In this document: one piece after another, positions 44,429 to 52,927 of the stretch | How the letters are laid out: each line of letters begins with the position of its first letter | How positions within the stretch are numbered: the first letter of the stretch is position 1 | Source of the DNA: Shouchella shacheensis | GTDB taxonomy: Bacteria > Bacillota > Bacilli > Bacillales > Bacillaceae_D | Assembly: GCF_001484965.1 (NCBI RefSeq) | Contig: NZ_KQ947393.1 | Coordinates: 324,234-388,233, forward strand | DNA: 64,000 nt | Reading direction: 5' to 3' | Notes under the pieces: model-generated | What the model saw: only the letters and a program-made list of their open reading frames with translations | Databases searched by the model: none | Told to the model about the DNA's origin: nothing | Program-made: the position numbers and the translations under genes

Positions 44429-46574
44429 ATGAAAAGGAGAAGGAAGGATCTAGCGCAGCCGACGCTTCGCCCTCTATTTTCGCTACCGGGTCGTAAGGAA
44501 CCACCTCGTAACTAGGGATGGAGAAGGGATTGATTCTTCCTTGTGAGAAATGAGGCTCAGTTAAGTTGGAAGCAACTAGCTCACGCTCCCCGTCTTCTTC
44601 GACTTCATAGACGTGATATTCAATTCGCTCATCCTCAAAACCTTTCCATGTTAATTCAACGCTGAGCAGGCCTTGTCCTCCTATGGAGTACGTTGCTTCA
44701 AAATCCTCAATCTCCTCCATGGCAATTGGCGGAGCGAGATCCTGAGTCCCTTCTGGCTGACTGAAGGCCACTTGCTGCATCTCGCTCGGCAATGTGTTAA
44801 CCATCGACTTAAACAACGCCGTCGGGTAGGCACTTCCGCCGTGCAAATACTGGTCCTGCGTCGTTTGGTCATAGCCCATCCAGACCGTACCAATTACATC
44901 AGGGGTGTAGCCGACGAACCAAGCATCACTGTTGGCACCTTCAACTTGATCGTAATTTTGCGTTCCTGTTTTTCCGGCGATGACTGAAGAGGTTGCAGGA
45001 CCGCCGCTCCCCGTTCCTTCTTTGACTGCCGACTCAAGCATACGTGTCATCGACCAAGCGGTTTGCTTTGAGAGCACCTCGGTCTGGATCGGGGAGGCCC
45101 CGCCAATTCGTCTATCGTTGCGATCATAAATGTCCTGAATCACATAAGGCTCGACCATTCGCCCTTCCTCGGCAAAGGCGCGATACGATTTCGTCATCTC
45201 ATAAGGCGTTACACCTTCACTCAATCCGCCCAAGGCAAGCGACAAACCTCGATCCGGAAGCTCGAAGCCAAATTCCGAAAGCTGGGCAAGGGATTGTTCC
45301 ACGCCCATTTCATTGAGCAACCACACGGCAGGAGCATTAGCGGACACTTCTATCGCATCATATAAAGTCATTTCTCCCGCGTATTCGCCTGTTACGTTTT
45401 TAGGGATCCAGTCCTCCCCGTACTGCAAAAGCTCATCTCGTAGCATCGAATACGGCTGATACTGGCCATCTTCCAGTGCTGGGGCATAGACAGACAGCGG
45501 TTTAAACGTAGAACCGGGCGAGCGCTTTACATTGACACGGTTCAACCCACGACGCACATAGTCCCGCCCGCCTTGAGCGGCGATAATGCCCCCGCTCTCG
45601 GCATTCATGAACATCATCGAAGCCTGGGCGTCCTTGCTGCCTTCTGGAAAGTAGTCCTCATTTTGTAGCGCCTCATAGGTACTGCGCTGCATCTCCCTGT
45701 TGATCGGCACAACGATGCGATACCCCCCGGTCAACAGCTCTTCTTGGCTAATATTGTAGCGCTCCTCTGCTTCATCCATCACCATGTCAATATAGGTATA
45801 AAGCGACTCGTCTTCGGTCATTTCCTGCCGATCGGTCGCGATCACTCTTCCCTTATATGAAGAGGATTCGTCCGCGCTAATGAACCCTTGCTGCTCCATA
45901 ACGGTTAAGATTAAGTCACGTCGTTCCTTGCTCCGCTCTTTGTCTTCAAAAGGCGAATAATAACTTGGCGCATTGACAACACCCGCCAACACTGCCCCTT
46001 CGTCAACGGTTAATTCACTAGCAGATTTATTAAAATATAGTTTCGATGCAGCCTCAATGCCGTACGCACCGTGACCGAAATAGACTTGATTTAAGTACAT
46101 TTGTAAGATTTCATCTTTGCTATAACGACGCTCTAAGTTCATCGCAATTAACACTTCGTTCGTTTTTCTGAGCCAGGCTTTTTCATTCGATAAGAAAACG
46201 TTCTTGGCTAGCTGCTGTGTGATTGTGCTTCCGCCCTCGACCTTGGCTCCTGCTAAAATATCGCGGTACAGCGCCCGACCAATCGCGCGAAAATCAATGC
46301 CCTGATGCTCATAAAAGCGTGAATCCTCAATCGCTACAAAGGCGTTCTGCACATGCTCTGGCACCTCACTTATGGGGATGACCTGACGATTTTCCATGTA
46401 TAAGTCGGTGATGACCTCGCCTTCTTGATCCACAAGAACGCTCGAATTGTTCATGACGAGCTTTTCCTCATCTATTTGATAATGACCCGCTAAAATGACA
46501 ACCGCAAAAATAAGAAAAGCACTCACAAGCAAGCCACAAGCCACACCGCCAGCAATCGCTATTTTCTTAATCAT
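44424..46574 (-). CDS. pbpF: Class A penicillin-binding protein (PbpF-like)
   Basis: 716 aa bifunctional peptidoglycan synthase. Signal anchor at about 8-30. Glycosyltransferase family 51 domain (about 60-230): catalytic Glu83 in FVAIEDSRFYEHQG and GGSTITQQLAKNVFL. Transpeptidase domain (about 320-610): nucleophile in SPGSTFKPL (Ser355, Lys358), SAN in VSANAPAVW, KTG in IAGKTGTQNYD. A short beta-rich tail with possible Fn3 character follows. Length and neighbours (hemE side) match B. subtilis pbpF. Confidence 0.92.
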   Translation of the reverse strand: MIKKIAIAGGVACGLLVSAFLIFAVVILAGHYQIDEEKLVMNNSSVLVDQEGEVITDLYMENRQVIPISEVPEHVQNAFVAIEDSRFYEHQGIDFRAIGRALYRDILAGAKVEGGSTITQQLAKNVFLSNEKAWLRKTNEVLIAMNLERRYSKDEILQMYLNQVYFGHGAYGIEAASKLYFNKSASELTVDEGAVLAGVVNAPSYYSPFEDKERSKERRDLILTVMEQQGFISADESSSYKGRVIATDRQEMTEDESLYTYIDMVMDEAEERYNISQEELLTGGYRIVVPINREMQRSTYEALQNEDYFPEGSKDAQASMMFMNAESGGIIAAQGGRDYVRRGLNRVNVKRSPGSTFKPLSVYAPALEDGQYQPYSMLRDELLQYGEDWIPKNVTGEYAGEMTLYDAIEVSANAPAVWLLNEMGVEQSLAQLSEFGFELPDRGLSLALGGLSEGVTPYEMTKSYRAFAEEGRMVEPYVIQDIYDRNDRRIGGASPIQTEVLSKQTAWSMTRMLESAVKEGTGSGGPATSSVIAGKTGTQNYDQVEGANSDAWFVGYTPDVIGTVWMGYDQTTQDQYLHGGSAYPTALFKSMVNTLPSEMQQVAFSQPEGTQDLAPPIAMEEIEDFEATYSIGGQGLLSVELTWKGFEDERIEYHVYEVEEDGERELVASNLTEPHFSQGRINPFSIPSYEVVPYDPVAKIEGEASAALDPSFSFSF

Positions 46575-46714
46575 CGCACCACCTCCTTATGTACAGAACA
46601 GCTTTAACAGATACTTACCAGCCCAACGCAAGTTCTAGAGCCGTTGTTGCGCCTCCGTCCATTGCCATTCGTTATTCAGACACATCCCAGATATACGGTG
46701 CTTTCACGATCCTA

Positions 46715-47350
46715 CTAATCAACGAGCCCCTTCCGATGCGCATAGATCGCAATTTGCGTTCGATCTTCCAGGTCTAACTTCTGTAAGATGTTGCTGACAT
46801 GTGTTTTCACTGTCTTAATGCCAATGTATAGCGTCTCGCCGATCTCTGAGTTGCTTTTACCGTCTCCGATAAGCTGAAGAACATCAAGCTCACGGGGCGT
46901 TAAACGGTCATGCAAAACAGGATCCTTTGTTTGTCGCATGCGAGCCATCATTTTATTCGTGACCTTGGATTCGAGTACTGCTTCTCCACTGTTCGCTGCT
47001 CGAATGGCTTCAACAATCACATGAGCAGGCGAGGTTTTGAGCAAATAGCTAAACGCCCCTGCCTCAATCACGGGGTAGACCTTCTCGTCCTCAATGTAGC
47101 TTGTGAGCACAATGATTTTTGTTTTCGGCAAAACTTCCATGATCGCAGCAGTGGCGGCGATGCCGTCCATTTTTTCCATCACGAGGTCCATTAAAATCAC
47201 GTTAGGTTTAAGCTCTTTCGCTCGTTGAATGCCTTCTTCCCCATTCGCAGCCTGTCCCACCACCTCTAAATCTGACTGCGTGGACAAGTAGGCGCTTAAT
47301 CCTAGTCTTACCATTTCATGGTCATCTATGAGCAGCACTCGAATCAACAT
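46715..47350 (-). CDS. liaR: NarL-family response regulator LiaR
   Basis: 211 aa from the ATG at 47350 (GAGGGG upstream; upstream in-frame residues overlap liaS). Receiver domain with phospho-acceptor Asp55 (VILMDLVMEKMDGI) and KTSPAHVI, then a LuxR-type helix-turn-helix (LTPRELDVLQLIGDGKSNSEIG, IKTVKTHVSNIL). Very close to B. subtilis LiaR, which activates liaIH on envelope damage by lipid II-binding antibiotics. Overlaps liaS by 29 nt. Confidence 0.92.
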   Translation of the reverse strand: MLIRVLLIDDHEMVRLGLSAYLSTQSDLEVVGQAANGEEGIQRAKELKPNVILMDLVMEKMDGIAATAAIMEVLPKTKIIVLTSYIEDEKVYPVIEAGAFSYLLKTSPAHVIVEAIRAANSGEAVLESKVTNKMMARMRQTKDPVLHDRLTPRELDVLQLIGDGKSNSEIGETLYIGIKTVKTHVSNILQKLDLEDRTQIAIYAHRKGLVD

Positions 47351-48392
47351 CGTTCCCCTCCCATGCCACCGGAATTTTCGCTTCAATTTGCGTGCCTTTC
47401 GTCGGTGCGGAATTAATTTGTACCGTCCCCCCAAACTCATGAATCCGTTCACGCATCGTTTGCAAACCATAAGAACCCGCCTCCACTTTTTTCAATTCAA
47501 AGCCTGTTCCATCATCGACAATGCGAAGACGCCACTGCTGATGAAGCTGTAGCAGCTGAAATTCTACGGTGGAAGCTTTGGCATGGCGGAGGATGTTCGA
47601 GAATGCCTCCTGAATAAAGCGAAAAAGCTGGTCTTCTAGAGCTGGGGGCAAGGAGATCGACCCTTCAATATCTTGAATGATTTGGATCGTTTGCTTTTGC
47701 TCAAGCTCGTTAAATAGCTGCTCCAACCCTTGCTCCAGGCTTTTGCCTTCAAGTTGGGCAGGACGAAGATGGAGCAAAAGGGCCCGCATTTCCGCTTGGG
47801 CGTCGCCTGCCATTTTCTCAACGAGCATCATTTGACGATACGACTCTGTGCCTGTGAGTGTTTCCTTCATTGCCGCGGCCATCATCGAGATTGCGAACAG
47901 CTGCTGACTAACGGCATCATGTAAGTCGCGGGCGAGCCGCTGACGTTCTTCGGTGACAGCTGCTTTTTTTACGCTTTGTTCCATCGAGGCATTCTTCACA
48001 GACAGGCGTTGCAAGGAAGCGACTTTTTCTTCCATCTGTGCGCTCATCGCATTAAGACGCTCGGCCAGCTCTGTAAGCTCATCGTCTCCCTCCACCTCTA
48101 TGCGGTGGTTGAACGAACCACGTTCGTAAAGCATGACGCCGTGAACGAGCGTCTCAATGCGACGCTTGAGAGGATCGGCGAGTAGAAACCCGCCCACTGC
48201 TCCGCTTAAAAGGACAGCGATCAACAGCCAGACGAGAACTGGCAAACCGCCTAACCTGATTTGAATGAGCAGGAGCAATCCTTGCTCGTGATTGTACGTC
48301 AAAAGGATCGAGAGCACAATGGCGATGATAAAGCAAAGCAACATCGAATAGCGGACAAACTGCCACTGAAGTCTGGCAAGCTGCTTCTTCAT
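47322..48392 (-). CDS. liaS: Sensor histidine kinase LiaS
   Basis: 356 aa. Two membrane helices (about 13-32 and 48-71) with a very short extracytoplasmic loop, a HAMP linker, a HisKA_3 dimerisation domain with His158 in RLARDLHDAVSQQLFAISMM (identical to the LiaS/VraS box), and an HATPase domain (GLQTMRERIHEFGG). Intramembrane-sensing kinase of cell-envelope stress. Its ATG overlaps the liaF stop (ATGA). Confidence 0.92.
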   Translation of the reverse strand: MKKQLARLQWQFVRYSMLLCFIIAIVLSILLTYNHEQGLLLLIQIRLGGLPVLVWLLIAVLLSGAVGGFLLADPLKRRIETLVHGVMLYERGSFNHRIEVEGDDELTELAERLNAMSAQMEEKVASLQRLSVKNASMEQSVKKAAVTEERQRLARDLHDAVSQQLFAISMMAAAMKETLTGTESYRQMMLVEKMAGDAQAEMRALLLHLRPAQLEGKSLEQGLEQLFNELEQKQTIQIIQDIEGSISLPPALEDQLFRFIQEAFSNILRHAKASTVEFQLLQLHQQWRLRIVDDGTGFELKKVEAGSYGLQTMRERIHEFGGTVQINSAPTKGTQIEAKIPVAWEGNDVDSSAAHR

Positions 48393-49174
48393 AGCTCTTT
48401 CACCTTTACATCGCCGGCTAGCGTAGCCATAACAACCTTGACGCGACGGCGCTTTTCTTTGAAGCCTCTTGTCTCAATGCTCACTTGCTGGTTAAAGCCA
48501 GTCTGCTTTTCCTTGAATAAGGTTACATCCCCAAGGACACTGCCCGCTTGAACCGACACAGGGAGGTCCGCTGGTACATAGAGAGTAATCGAACCGATCC
48601 CTACCTGAAACACAATGACCGTCTCTCCTTCTGGGACAATCGCCTTCGATAAATCCATTCGTACTTCGCCAATGCCGTTCCAGACGGTCATGTCATGCAA
48701 ATCAAACGTTCCACTTGTGTAACGGACATCGCCAATAAACTGCCTTCTCATTGAAAGAGACGTTCGAATCCGTGTTGACTCAGATCGATTCCGGGTCTTT
48801 TCCTCTCTATATGTTGTGCGGGGAGTTTCGGTTCCATCTTCACCTCGTGCTCGTTTCTTCCGCCGCTTCCAACGCTCTTCTTTTGGATTTCTCTCGTCCT
48901 TTTGGCGAACAAGGCGAAGCCCGAAATAGATACAAAGGACTGCAAAAAGTACGCCAAGAAAATTCACATGTAAGATATGATCAAAGAGAATCACGACCCC
49001 GACACCAGCAAAGACCAGCGCCAAAAAGCGCCTTCCTCCCCGGTAGAAGTAGAGACCCAATCCTAAAAAGAGCAGGGGAGCAACAACGAACCCTGCAACG
49101 CCGACAAAGACCGAAAGAAAAATTGATAGCCCGATCACAAGGACGATCATTCCAAGGAAAGATTTAATGTTCAC
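48389..49174 (-). CDS. liaF: LiaF, negative regulator of LiaRS
   Basis: 261 aa. Four short N-terminal membrane helices (about 1-88), an Arg/Lys/Glu-rich linker (about 90-140, RKKRARGEDGTETP), and a C-terminal beta-rich LiaF domain (FIGDVRYTSGTFDLHDMTVW, GIGSITLYVPADLPVSVQ). In B. subtilis LiaF keeps LiaRS silent without stress. A GTG start is used. Confidence 0.9.
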   Translation of the reverse strand: MNIKSFLGMIVLVIGLSIFLSVFVGVAGFVVAPLLFLGLGLYFYRGGRRFLALVFAGVGVVILFDHILHVNFLGVLFAVLCIYFGLRLVRQKDERNPKEERWKRRKKRARGEDGTETPRTTYREEKTRNRSESTRIRTSLSMRRQFIGDVRYTSGTFDLHDMTVWNGIGEVRMDLSKAIVPEGETVIVFQVGIGSITLYVPADLPVSVQAGSVLGDVTLFKEKQTGFNQQVSIETRGFKEKRRRVKVVMATLAGDVKVKEL

Positions 49175-49195
49175 GATGCTGCCCCTCCCTTTTGC

Positions 49196-50008
49196 TTACT
49201 TGATGATGACATCGCCGGAGATCGTCTGAATATCGACCATTTCGTCCCCCGAAAACGCTTCGCGATTTACAACAAGTACATCTCCCGAGGTCGAACTGGT
49301 CCGTAAATCTCCATAAGGTTTCGGAATTGTCACCATAACATCCCCTGACGTTGTATTCACTCTCAGTTGCTCGTTCTCTTCTGCATAGGAGACGTAGCCA
49401 TCCCCTGAAACCGTGGAGAGAGTTAGAGCTCCTGAGAATCTCTCCAACGCAATATCCCCAGAGGTTGACTCTGCCCTCGTCTCTCCTCCTTCGTGCCCAG
49501 TGAGAAGAAGATCCCCGGACACACTTGTGACCTCTGCTAGCTCGCTCTGGACCCTATCAACGGCGATATCACCAGACGTTGAATGTATCCCTAGCTGACG
49601 AAGGCTCAGACCACTGATACTTATATCACCTGAATCCGTTTCTACACGCAGTTCCTCAGTGTATTCCTCCGGCACATAAACGTCGAGCGTTTCCTGCTCC
49701 CAATTAAAAAGAAACAGTCCAAACGAGTGCTCACTCTGCACCTCTAGCTCGAGCGTATCGCCGTTCAGCCGTGAAGTGATGGCTCCACGATCATGATTGA
49801 CGAGCTCCGCAGATAGATTTGCTCCTGGTGAAGACAGAAGTCTGACATCAATATTTGTGCTTGCAACAATTACTTTATCAACGCCCTCTAGCTGACTCTC
49901 CGCCTTCGCGAGGCCTGCGGGATCCTCACGAAAGAATGACATCGATGCAAGGATGAGTAACACAAGAACCCCAAGGGCGATCAGCCCCACTCCCCCTACT
50001 TTCCTCAA
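49196..50008 (-). CDS. liaG: DUF4097 beta-helix protein (LiaG-like)
   Basis: 270 aa, TTG start, N-terminal membrane anchor (GLIALGVLVLLILASMSFF). The rest is a series of short repeats centred on TxSGDI/V (SGDISISGL, TSGDIAVDRV, VSGDLLLTG, TSGDIALERF, VSGDGYVSY, TSGDVMVTI, TSGDVLVVN, ISGDVIIK), one turn each of a predicted beta-helix. This is the DUF4097 pattern of LiaG/YvlB. Extracytoplasmic; function unproven. It lies just upstream of liaF as in B. subtilis. Confidence 0.82.
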   Translation of the reverse strand: MRKVGGVGLIALGVLVLLILASMSFFREDPAGLAKAESQLEGVDKVIVASTNIDVRLLSSPGANLSAELVNHDRGAITSRLNGDTLELEVQSEHSFGLFLFNWEQETLDVYVPEEYTEELRVETDSGDISISGLSLRQLGIHSTSGDIAVDRVQSELAEVTSVSGDLLLTGHEGGETRAESTSGDIALERFSGALTLSTVSGDGYVSYAEENEQLRVNTTSGDVMVTIPKPYGDLRTSSTSGDVLVVNREAFSGDEMVDIQTISGDVIIK

Positions 50009-50120
50009 GCGGTCCGCACTTCCTTTCTACTAGAAAATATATAGAAAATCCCCTTTGGTTACAAGCGTGGAACCGAGTGAAAAACCAGACCCGTGGCTTA
50101 GGCCTGATTCAACGCTTAAG

Positions 50121-50424
50121 CTAGGCGTTTCTCTTTTGCTTAAGCTGCTTATATTCTTCTTCAATGTCAGCATCCATTAACCTGGCATCGTCCCGGGCGT
50201 GTACCGGATAATCTCGTTCTTGAATGCGTGCGCACACTTCAGGAAAATGATCTTCAATTTCAAATGACGATTTGACACCTTCAGCTGGTTTAGCTTCCGA
50301 CTTGCTTCATTGACCTGTACTCTTAGCTCTATATCGAGCTTCTTATCCCGCAATTCGCGATATTTTACATCTAAAAGAGCCTGCTCTTCTTTTTCCACCT
50401 GCAAACACGTTGTGTTACACTCAC
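50121..50424 (-). pseudogene. Broken small charged-protein gene between liaI and liaG
   Basis: A GAGGAGG ribosome site precedes a GTG (50424) reading MSVTQRVC. The coding-like sequence then continues in other frames: VEKEEQALLDVKYRELRDKK...NEASRKLNQLK in one, and KPAEGVKSSFEIEDHFPEVC...DADIEEEYKQLKQKRNA to a stop at 50121 in another. Together they look like one protein of about 100 residues, acidic and helical, interrupted by two frameshifts. It occupies the place of liaH but does not resemble LiaH (PspA/IM30). Sequencing error is an alternative explanation. Confidence 0.45.
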
Positions 50425-50449
50425 TATGATTCCTCCTCAAAAATACTCT

Positions 50450-50851
50450 TTATTTTCTCATCATTCGGTCGTACTCTTCATCAATTACGTCGTAACGTCT
50501 CGACGGCTTGTGAGGCGTCGTTCGCTCGTATGAATGATTGTACGGGCCGTCTTCTGTGCTCTTTTTCTTAATGAGCGAATACCCAGCATAGATCATCAAG
50601 CCACCGATGAGCAGCGTGATCATTGCGCCAAAGCCACCAAAAGCGATCAATCCTCCGAGAACAAAGAGGACAACCGCAGAAAGAGTGAATGTCCCTTCCC
50701 GTTGGTACATCGTAAAGCTCCAGTAAACGAGAGCAGCGCCTGCGACAAGGCCAAGCAGTCCACCAAGATGGATGCCCATGAATCCAAGAACAATGCTTAG
50801 CCCTAGAACGAGAACCATCGCGCCGATGACAATGCTAAACGCTTTTTTCAT
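50450..50851 (-). CDS. liaI: LiaI-like membrane protein
   Basis: 133 aa from the ATG at 50851 (GGAG 8 nt upstream). Four hydrophobic segments followed by a hydrophilic tail ending YDVIDEEYDRMMRK, which parallels the C-terminal tail of B. subtilis LiaI (FDDEWEEFLKKK type). In B. subtilis LiaI anchors the phage-shock protein LiaH at the membrane; no liaH is seen here. It begins the liaI-liaG-liaF-liaS-liaR run. Confidence 0.72.
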   Translation of the reverse strand: MKKAFSIVIGAMVLVLGLSIVLGFMGIHLGGLLGLVAGAALVYWSFTMYQREGTFTLSAVVLFVLGGLIAFGGFGAMITLLIGGLMIYAGYSLIKKKSTEDGPYNHSYERTTPHKPSRRYDVIDEEYDRMMRK

Positions 50852-50880
50852 ATTCATATCTCCTTCCGTTGTTCATACTC

Positions 50881-50966
50881 TTAGTATAGGGAAAGGACAG
50901 GCGATGCGCACCGCTCCAGGGAACGGTCTTCTCTCAGACCGGAGACGGAGACGGACTTCCGTCTTT
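50881..50966 (-). promoter_or_regulatory. Candidate LiaR-controlled promoter of liaI
   Basis: TATACT (minus strand, near 50887-50882) is a good -10 with a poor -35, as expected for an activated promoter. Upstream are two palindromes: CGGTCT/AGACCG around six bases (near 50924-50941) and AGACGGA-CT-TCCGTCT (about 50949-50964). Their position upstream of the -35 and symmetry suit a response-regulator dimer. LiaR binding is inference. Confidence 0.45.
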
Positions 50967-51111
50967 AGAAATGACAAAAGATTGAACGCGTCCCTCACGT
51001 GAACAAAGATTTTCTCAGCTGCCCTTCGCCTAAAGAGTGAGACATGCTAAAATGAATAGGAGTTTTGCTCTTTGTCTATGAATGATTAAAGAAACCATTC
51101 ATTGCGCATTA

Positions 51112-51125
51112 GAAAAGCGCTTACA
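51112..51125 (+). promoter_or_regulatory. Possible catabolite-responsive element upstream of ccdA
   Basis: The 14-mer with AAAGCGCTTACA matches the CcpA consensus TGWAARCGYTTWCA at 12 of 14 positions (first two bases differ). It lies between a TAAAAT -10 (near 51049) and the ccdA ribosome site, where CcpA binding would act as a roadblock. Confidence 0.35.
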
Positions 51126-51149
51126 TAAATTGCGTTAGGAGGGGTCCCT

Positions 51150-51869
51150 ATGGAAGAGCTTTCATACGGCCTGGCATTTGCGGCGGGTCTGGTCTCATTC
51201 TTTTCTCCTTGTATCTTTCCACTTATGCCCGCTTATTTATCACAATTAACGGGGACGTCAGTCTCAGCGGGAGCTGTTCTCGCCTCTAGAGGTGTGATTG
51301 TTTCTCGCAGTCTAGGCTTTGTTGCTGGATTCACCGTCATCTTTGTGTTACTCGGTGCGTCCTCCACCTTCATCGGTCAGCTTTTTTGGGAGTATCGACG
51401 ATTATTTGAGCAAATCGGAGGCATCATCATCGTTCTTTTTGGCTTGCAAATGGCAAGGGTGATTTCCATTCGCGCACTGCTCAGTGAAAAGCGCTTCAAA
51501 GAGCCTAAGCCAAGCCAGTCCGCCAGCTTCTCTCGTTCTCTCCTCCTTGGCTTCTTGTTTGGAACAGGCTGGTCTCCGTGCATCGGTCTCGTTCTTTCTT
51601 CCATCCTTTTCCTAGCTAGTCAAAGCGGGCAAATGTGGAACGGGATGTTTATGTTGTTTGTTTACTCCATAGGACTGGGGATTCCTTTCTTACTCGTCGC
51701 TTTGCTTTGGAGCAAGTCGCTACATAAGATTAGGCGTATCCATCGCTGGCTACCTCTGATTCAACAAGTAAGCGGCATTCTCATGATCATCCTCGGCGTG
51801 ATGCTGTTTACAGGTGCCTTTAGCACACTTGCTGCTTATTTCGCCCGTTTTGCTCCAATGAGCTTTTGA
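51150..51869 (+). CDS. ccdA: Cytochrome c biogenesis / thiol-transfer membrane protein CcdA
   Basis: 239 aa, TTAGGAGGGG ribosome site. Six membrane helices; the two redox cysteines lie in conserved proline motifs, FFSPCIFPLMPAY in helix 1 and GTGWSPCIGL in helix 4. CcdA carries reducing equivalents from cytosolic thioredoxin to extracytoplasmic partners for cytochrome c maturation and endospore cortex functions. Stands alone; followed by a repeat element and a terminator. Confidence 0.92.
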   Translation: MEELSYGLAFAAGLVSFFSPCIFPLMPAYLSQLTGTSVSAGAVLASRGVIVSRSLGFVAGFTVIFVLLGASSTFIGQLFWEYRRLFEQIGGIIIVLFGLQMARVISIRALLSEKRFKEPKPSQSASFSRSLLLGFLFGTGWSPCIGLVLSSILFLASQSGQMWNGMFMLFVYSIGLGIPFLLVALLWSKSLHKIRRIHRWLPLIQQVSGILMIILGVMLFTGAFSTLAAYFARFAPMSF

Positions 51870-51874
51870 CAATG

Positions 51875-51997
51875 GAAAAGCGCAGGCGGGTTGGTCAGGA
51901 GCGAGAATTTTGGAAGGCCTGACAAAAGAAATCCGACCTTCGATTTCGTTGTCAGGCCTGAAAAATCTCGGCGCTTCTACCCGCCGGAGCTAGACAA
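51875..51997 (+). repeat. Dispersed palindromic repeat, copy H
   Basis: Begins AAAAGCGCAGGCGGGTTGG and ends ACCCGCCGGAGCTAGACA. Apical stem CCTGACAA/TTGTCAGG with GAAATC/GATTTC. It starts 6 bp after the ccdA stop and abuts the terminator. Confidence 0.88.
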
Positions 51998-52031
51998 GAA
52001 AGAGCCAGGCTCAAAGCCGGCTCTTTCTTTT
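51997..52031 (+). terminator. Terminator after ccdA
   Basis: AAAGAGCC pairs with GGCTCTTT (with a further CGGCTTTG-type inner match) across a 12-base loop, then CTTTT. The 130 bp from here to the ecsC stop show nothing recognisable. Confidence 0.85.
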
Positions 52032-52162
52032 ACTCACCCCGCGTCTATTGAAGTTTTTCGTGAGGCTTCTTGCTTCCACTCCAAAGTATCCATCCAACAT
52101 TGCCACCGTCTGCGAATAGGATTCTCAACGTTTCTCGTGCTCTCAACCTAAGCTCGTTCCTT

Positions 52163-52903
52163 TTAAGCAGGCAAGGCCGCAAGCCAGCGCATCCTGTAAG
52201 CGTTCATTGCCGTTTCTTCTAACAATTCGAGCAGGCGATGATTGGCTGCTGCACCAAAGATCGCGCCAAAGCCAGGAATGAGCTGTAAAATCTTGGCCAA
52301 ATCGAGAAAGTCGCGGTAGTTAATTTGAAGGGAGCGCCAGTCAAGCTCTAGCGCGGCACTTTGCTCCTCAGGCAGTGCGGCTCGCTCGACCTCCCACTGG
52401 TCGATGCGGGCAAGAACGCGGTCTCTATGCTCTCCTTCTGAGAAAGCAAGTTGAAACACAAGGAGAATGAAGAGGCGTTCGCGGTAATCGCTGACGTCGT
52501 AGCCGTAGGCCGTTGCCGTCTCAAACAAAGCTTTCATCTTGATCGAGATGAGCAGCGGAAAATCGGTCATCCCGATAAGAACACCCCCCGCCCCCGTGCC
52601 GATACCTTCCGCAACAGCCGTATGGTGATAGAGGCGAAAAATTCTGCGTACCTCTTCCTCCCTTTCTTTTAAGGAGCGGCCCTCTTCCGGCAGCTTCCTC
52701 GCTGTATACACAGACCCTGTGATGGTTGCCTCTATCATCTTTTTGATTGTTTCCGTCACAAGCGCATGCCATTTTTCTGGAAGCATGCCGTTCCATTTCT
52801 TTTGCCAGCGTTTGGCTGTCCTTGTCGTCAGTGACGGCCGCTTTGTGAGCCGCCTGCGCCAGCGACGTACGTCCTCCGCCACTTCATGCTCATACACCAT
52901 CAT
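52163..52903 (-). CDS. ecsC: EcsC family protein
   Basis: 246 aa, AAGGAGG ribosome site. Helical protein with the EcsC core AVAEGIGTGAGGVLIGMTDFPLLISIKMKALFETATAYGYDVSD, of which the glycine-rich turn and DFP are most conserved, and IPGFGAIFGAAANHRLL near the end. Third gene of ecsABC; its own role is unclear in B. subtilis, where ecsA and ecsB mutants are defective in secretion and intramembrane proteolysis. Confidence 0.9.
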   Translation of the reverse strand: MMVYEHEVAEDVRRWRRRLTKRPSLTTRTAKRWQKKWNGMLPEKWHALVTETIKKMIEATITGSVYTARKLPEEGRSLKEREEEVRRIFRLYHHTAVAEGIGTGAGGVLIGMTDFPLLISIKMKALFETATAYGYDVSDYRERLFILLVFQLAFSEGEHRDRVLARIDQWEVERAALPEEQSAALELDWRSLQINYRDFLDLAKILQLIPGFGAIFGAAANHRLLELLEETAMNAYRMRWLAALPA

Positions 52904-52927
52904 AACCGCCTCCTTCGTTACACTGTA

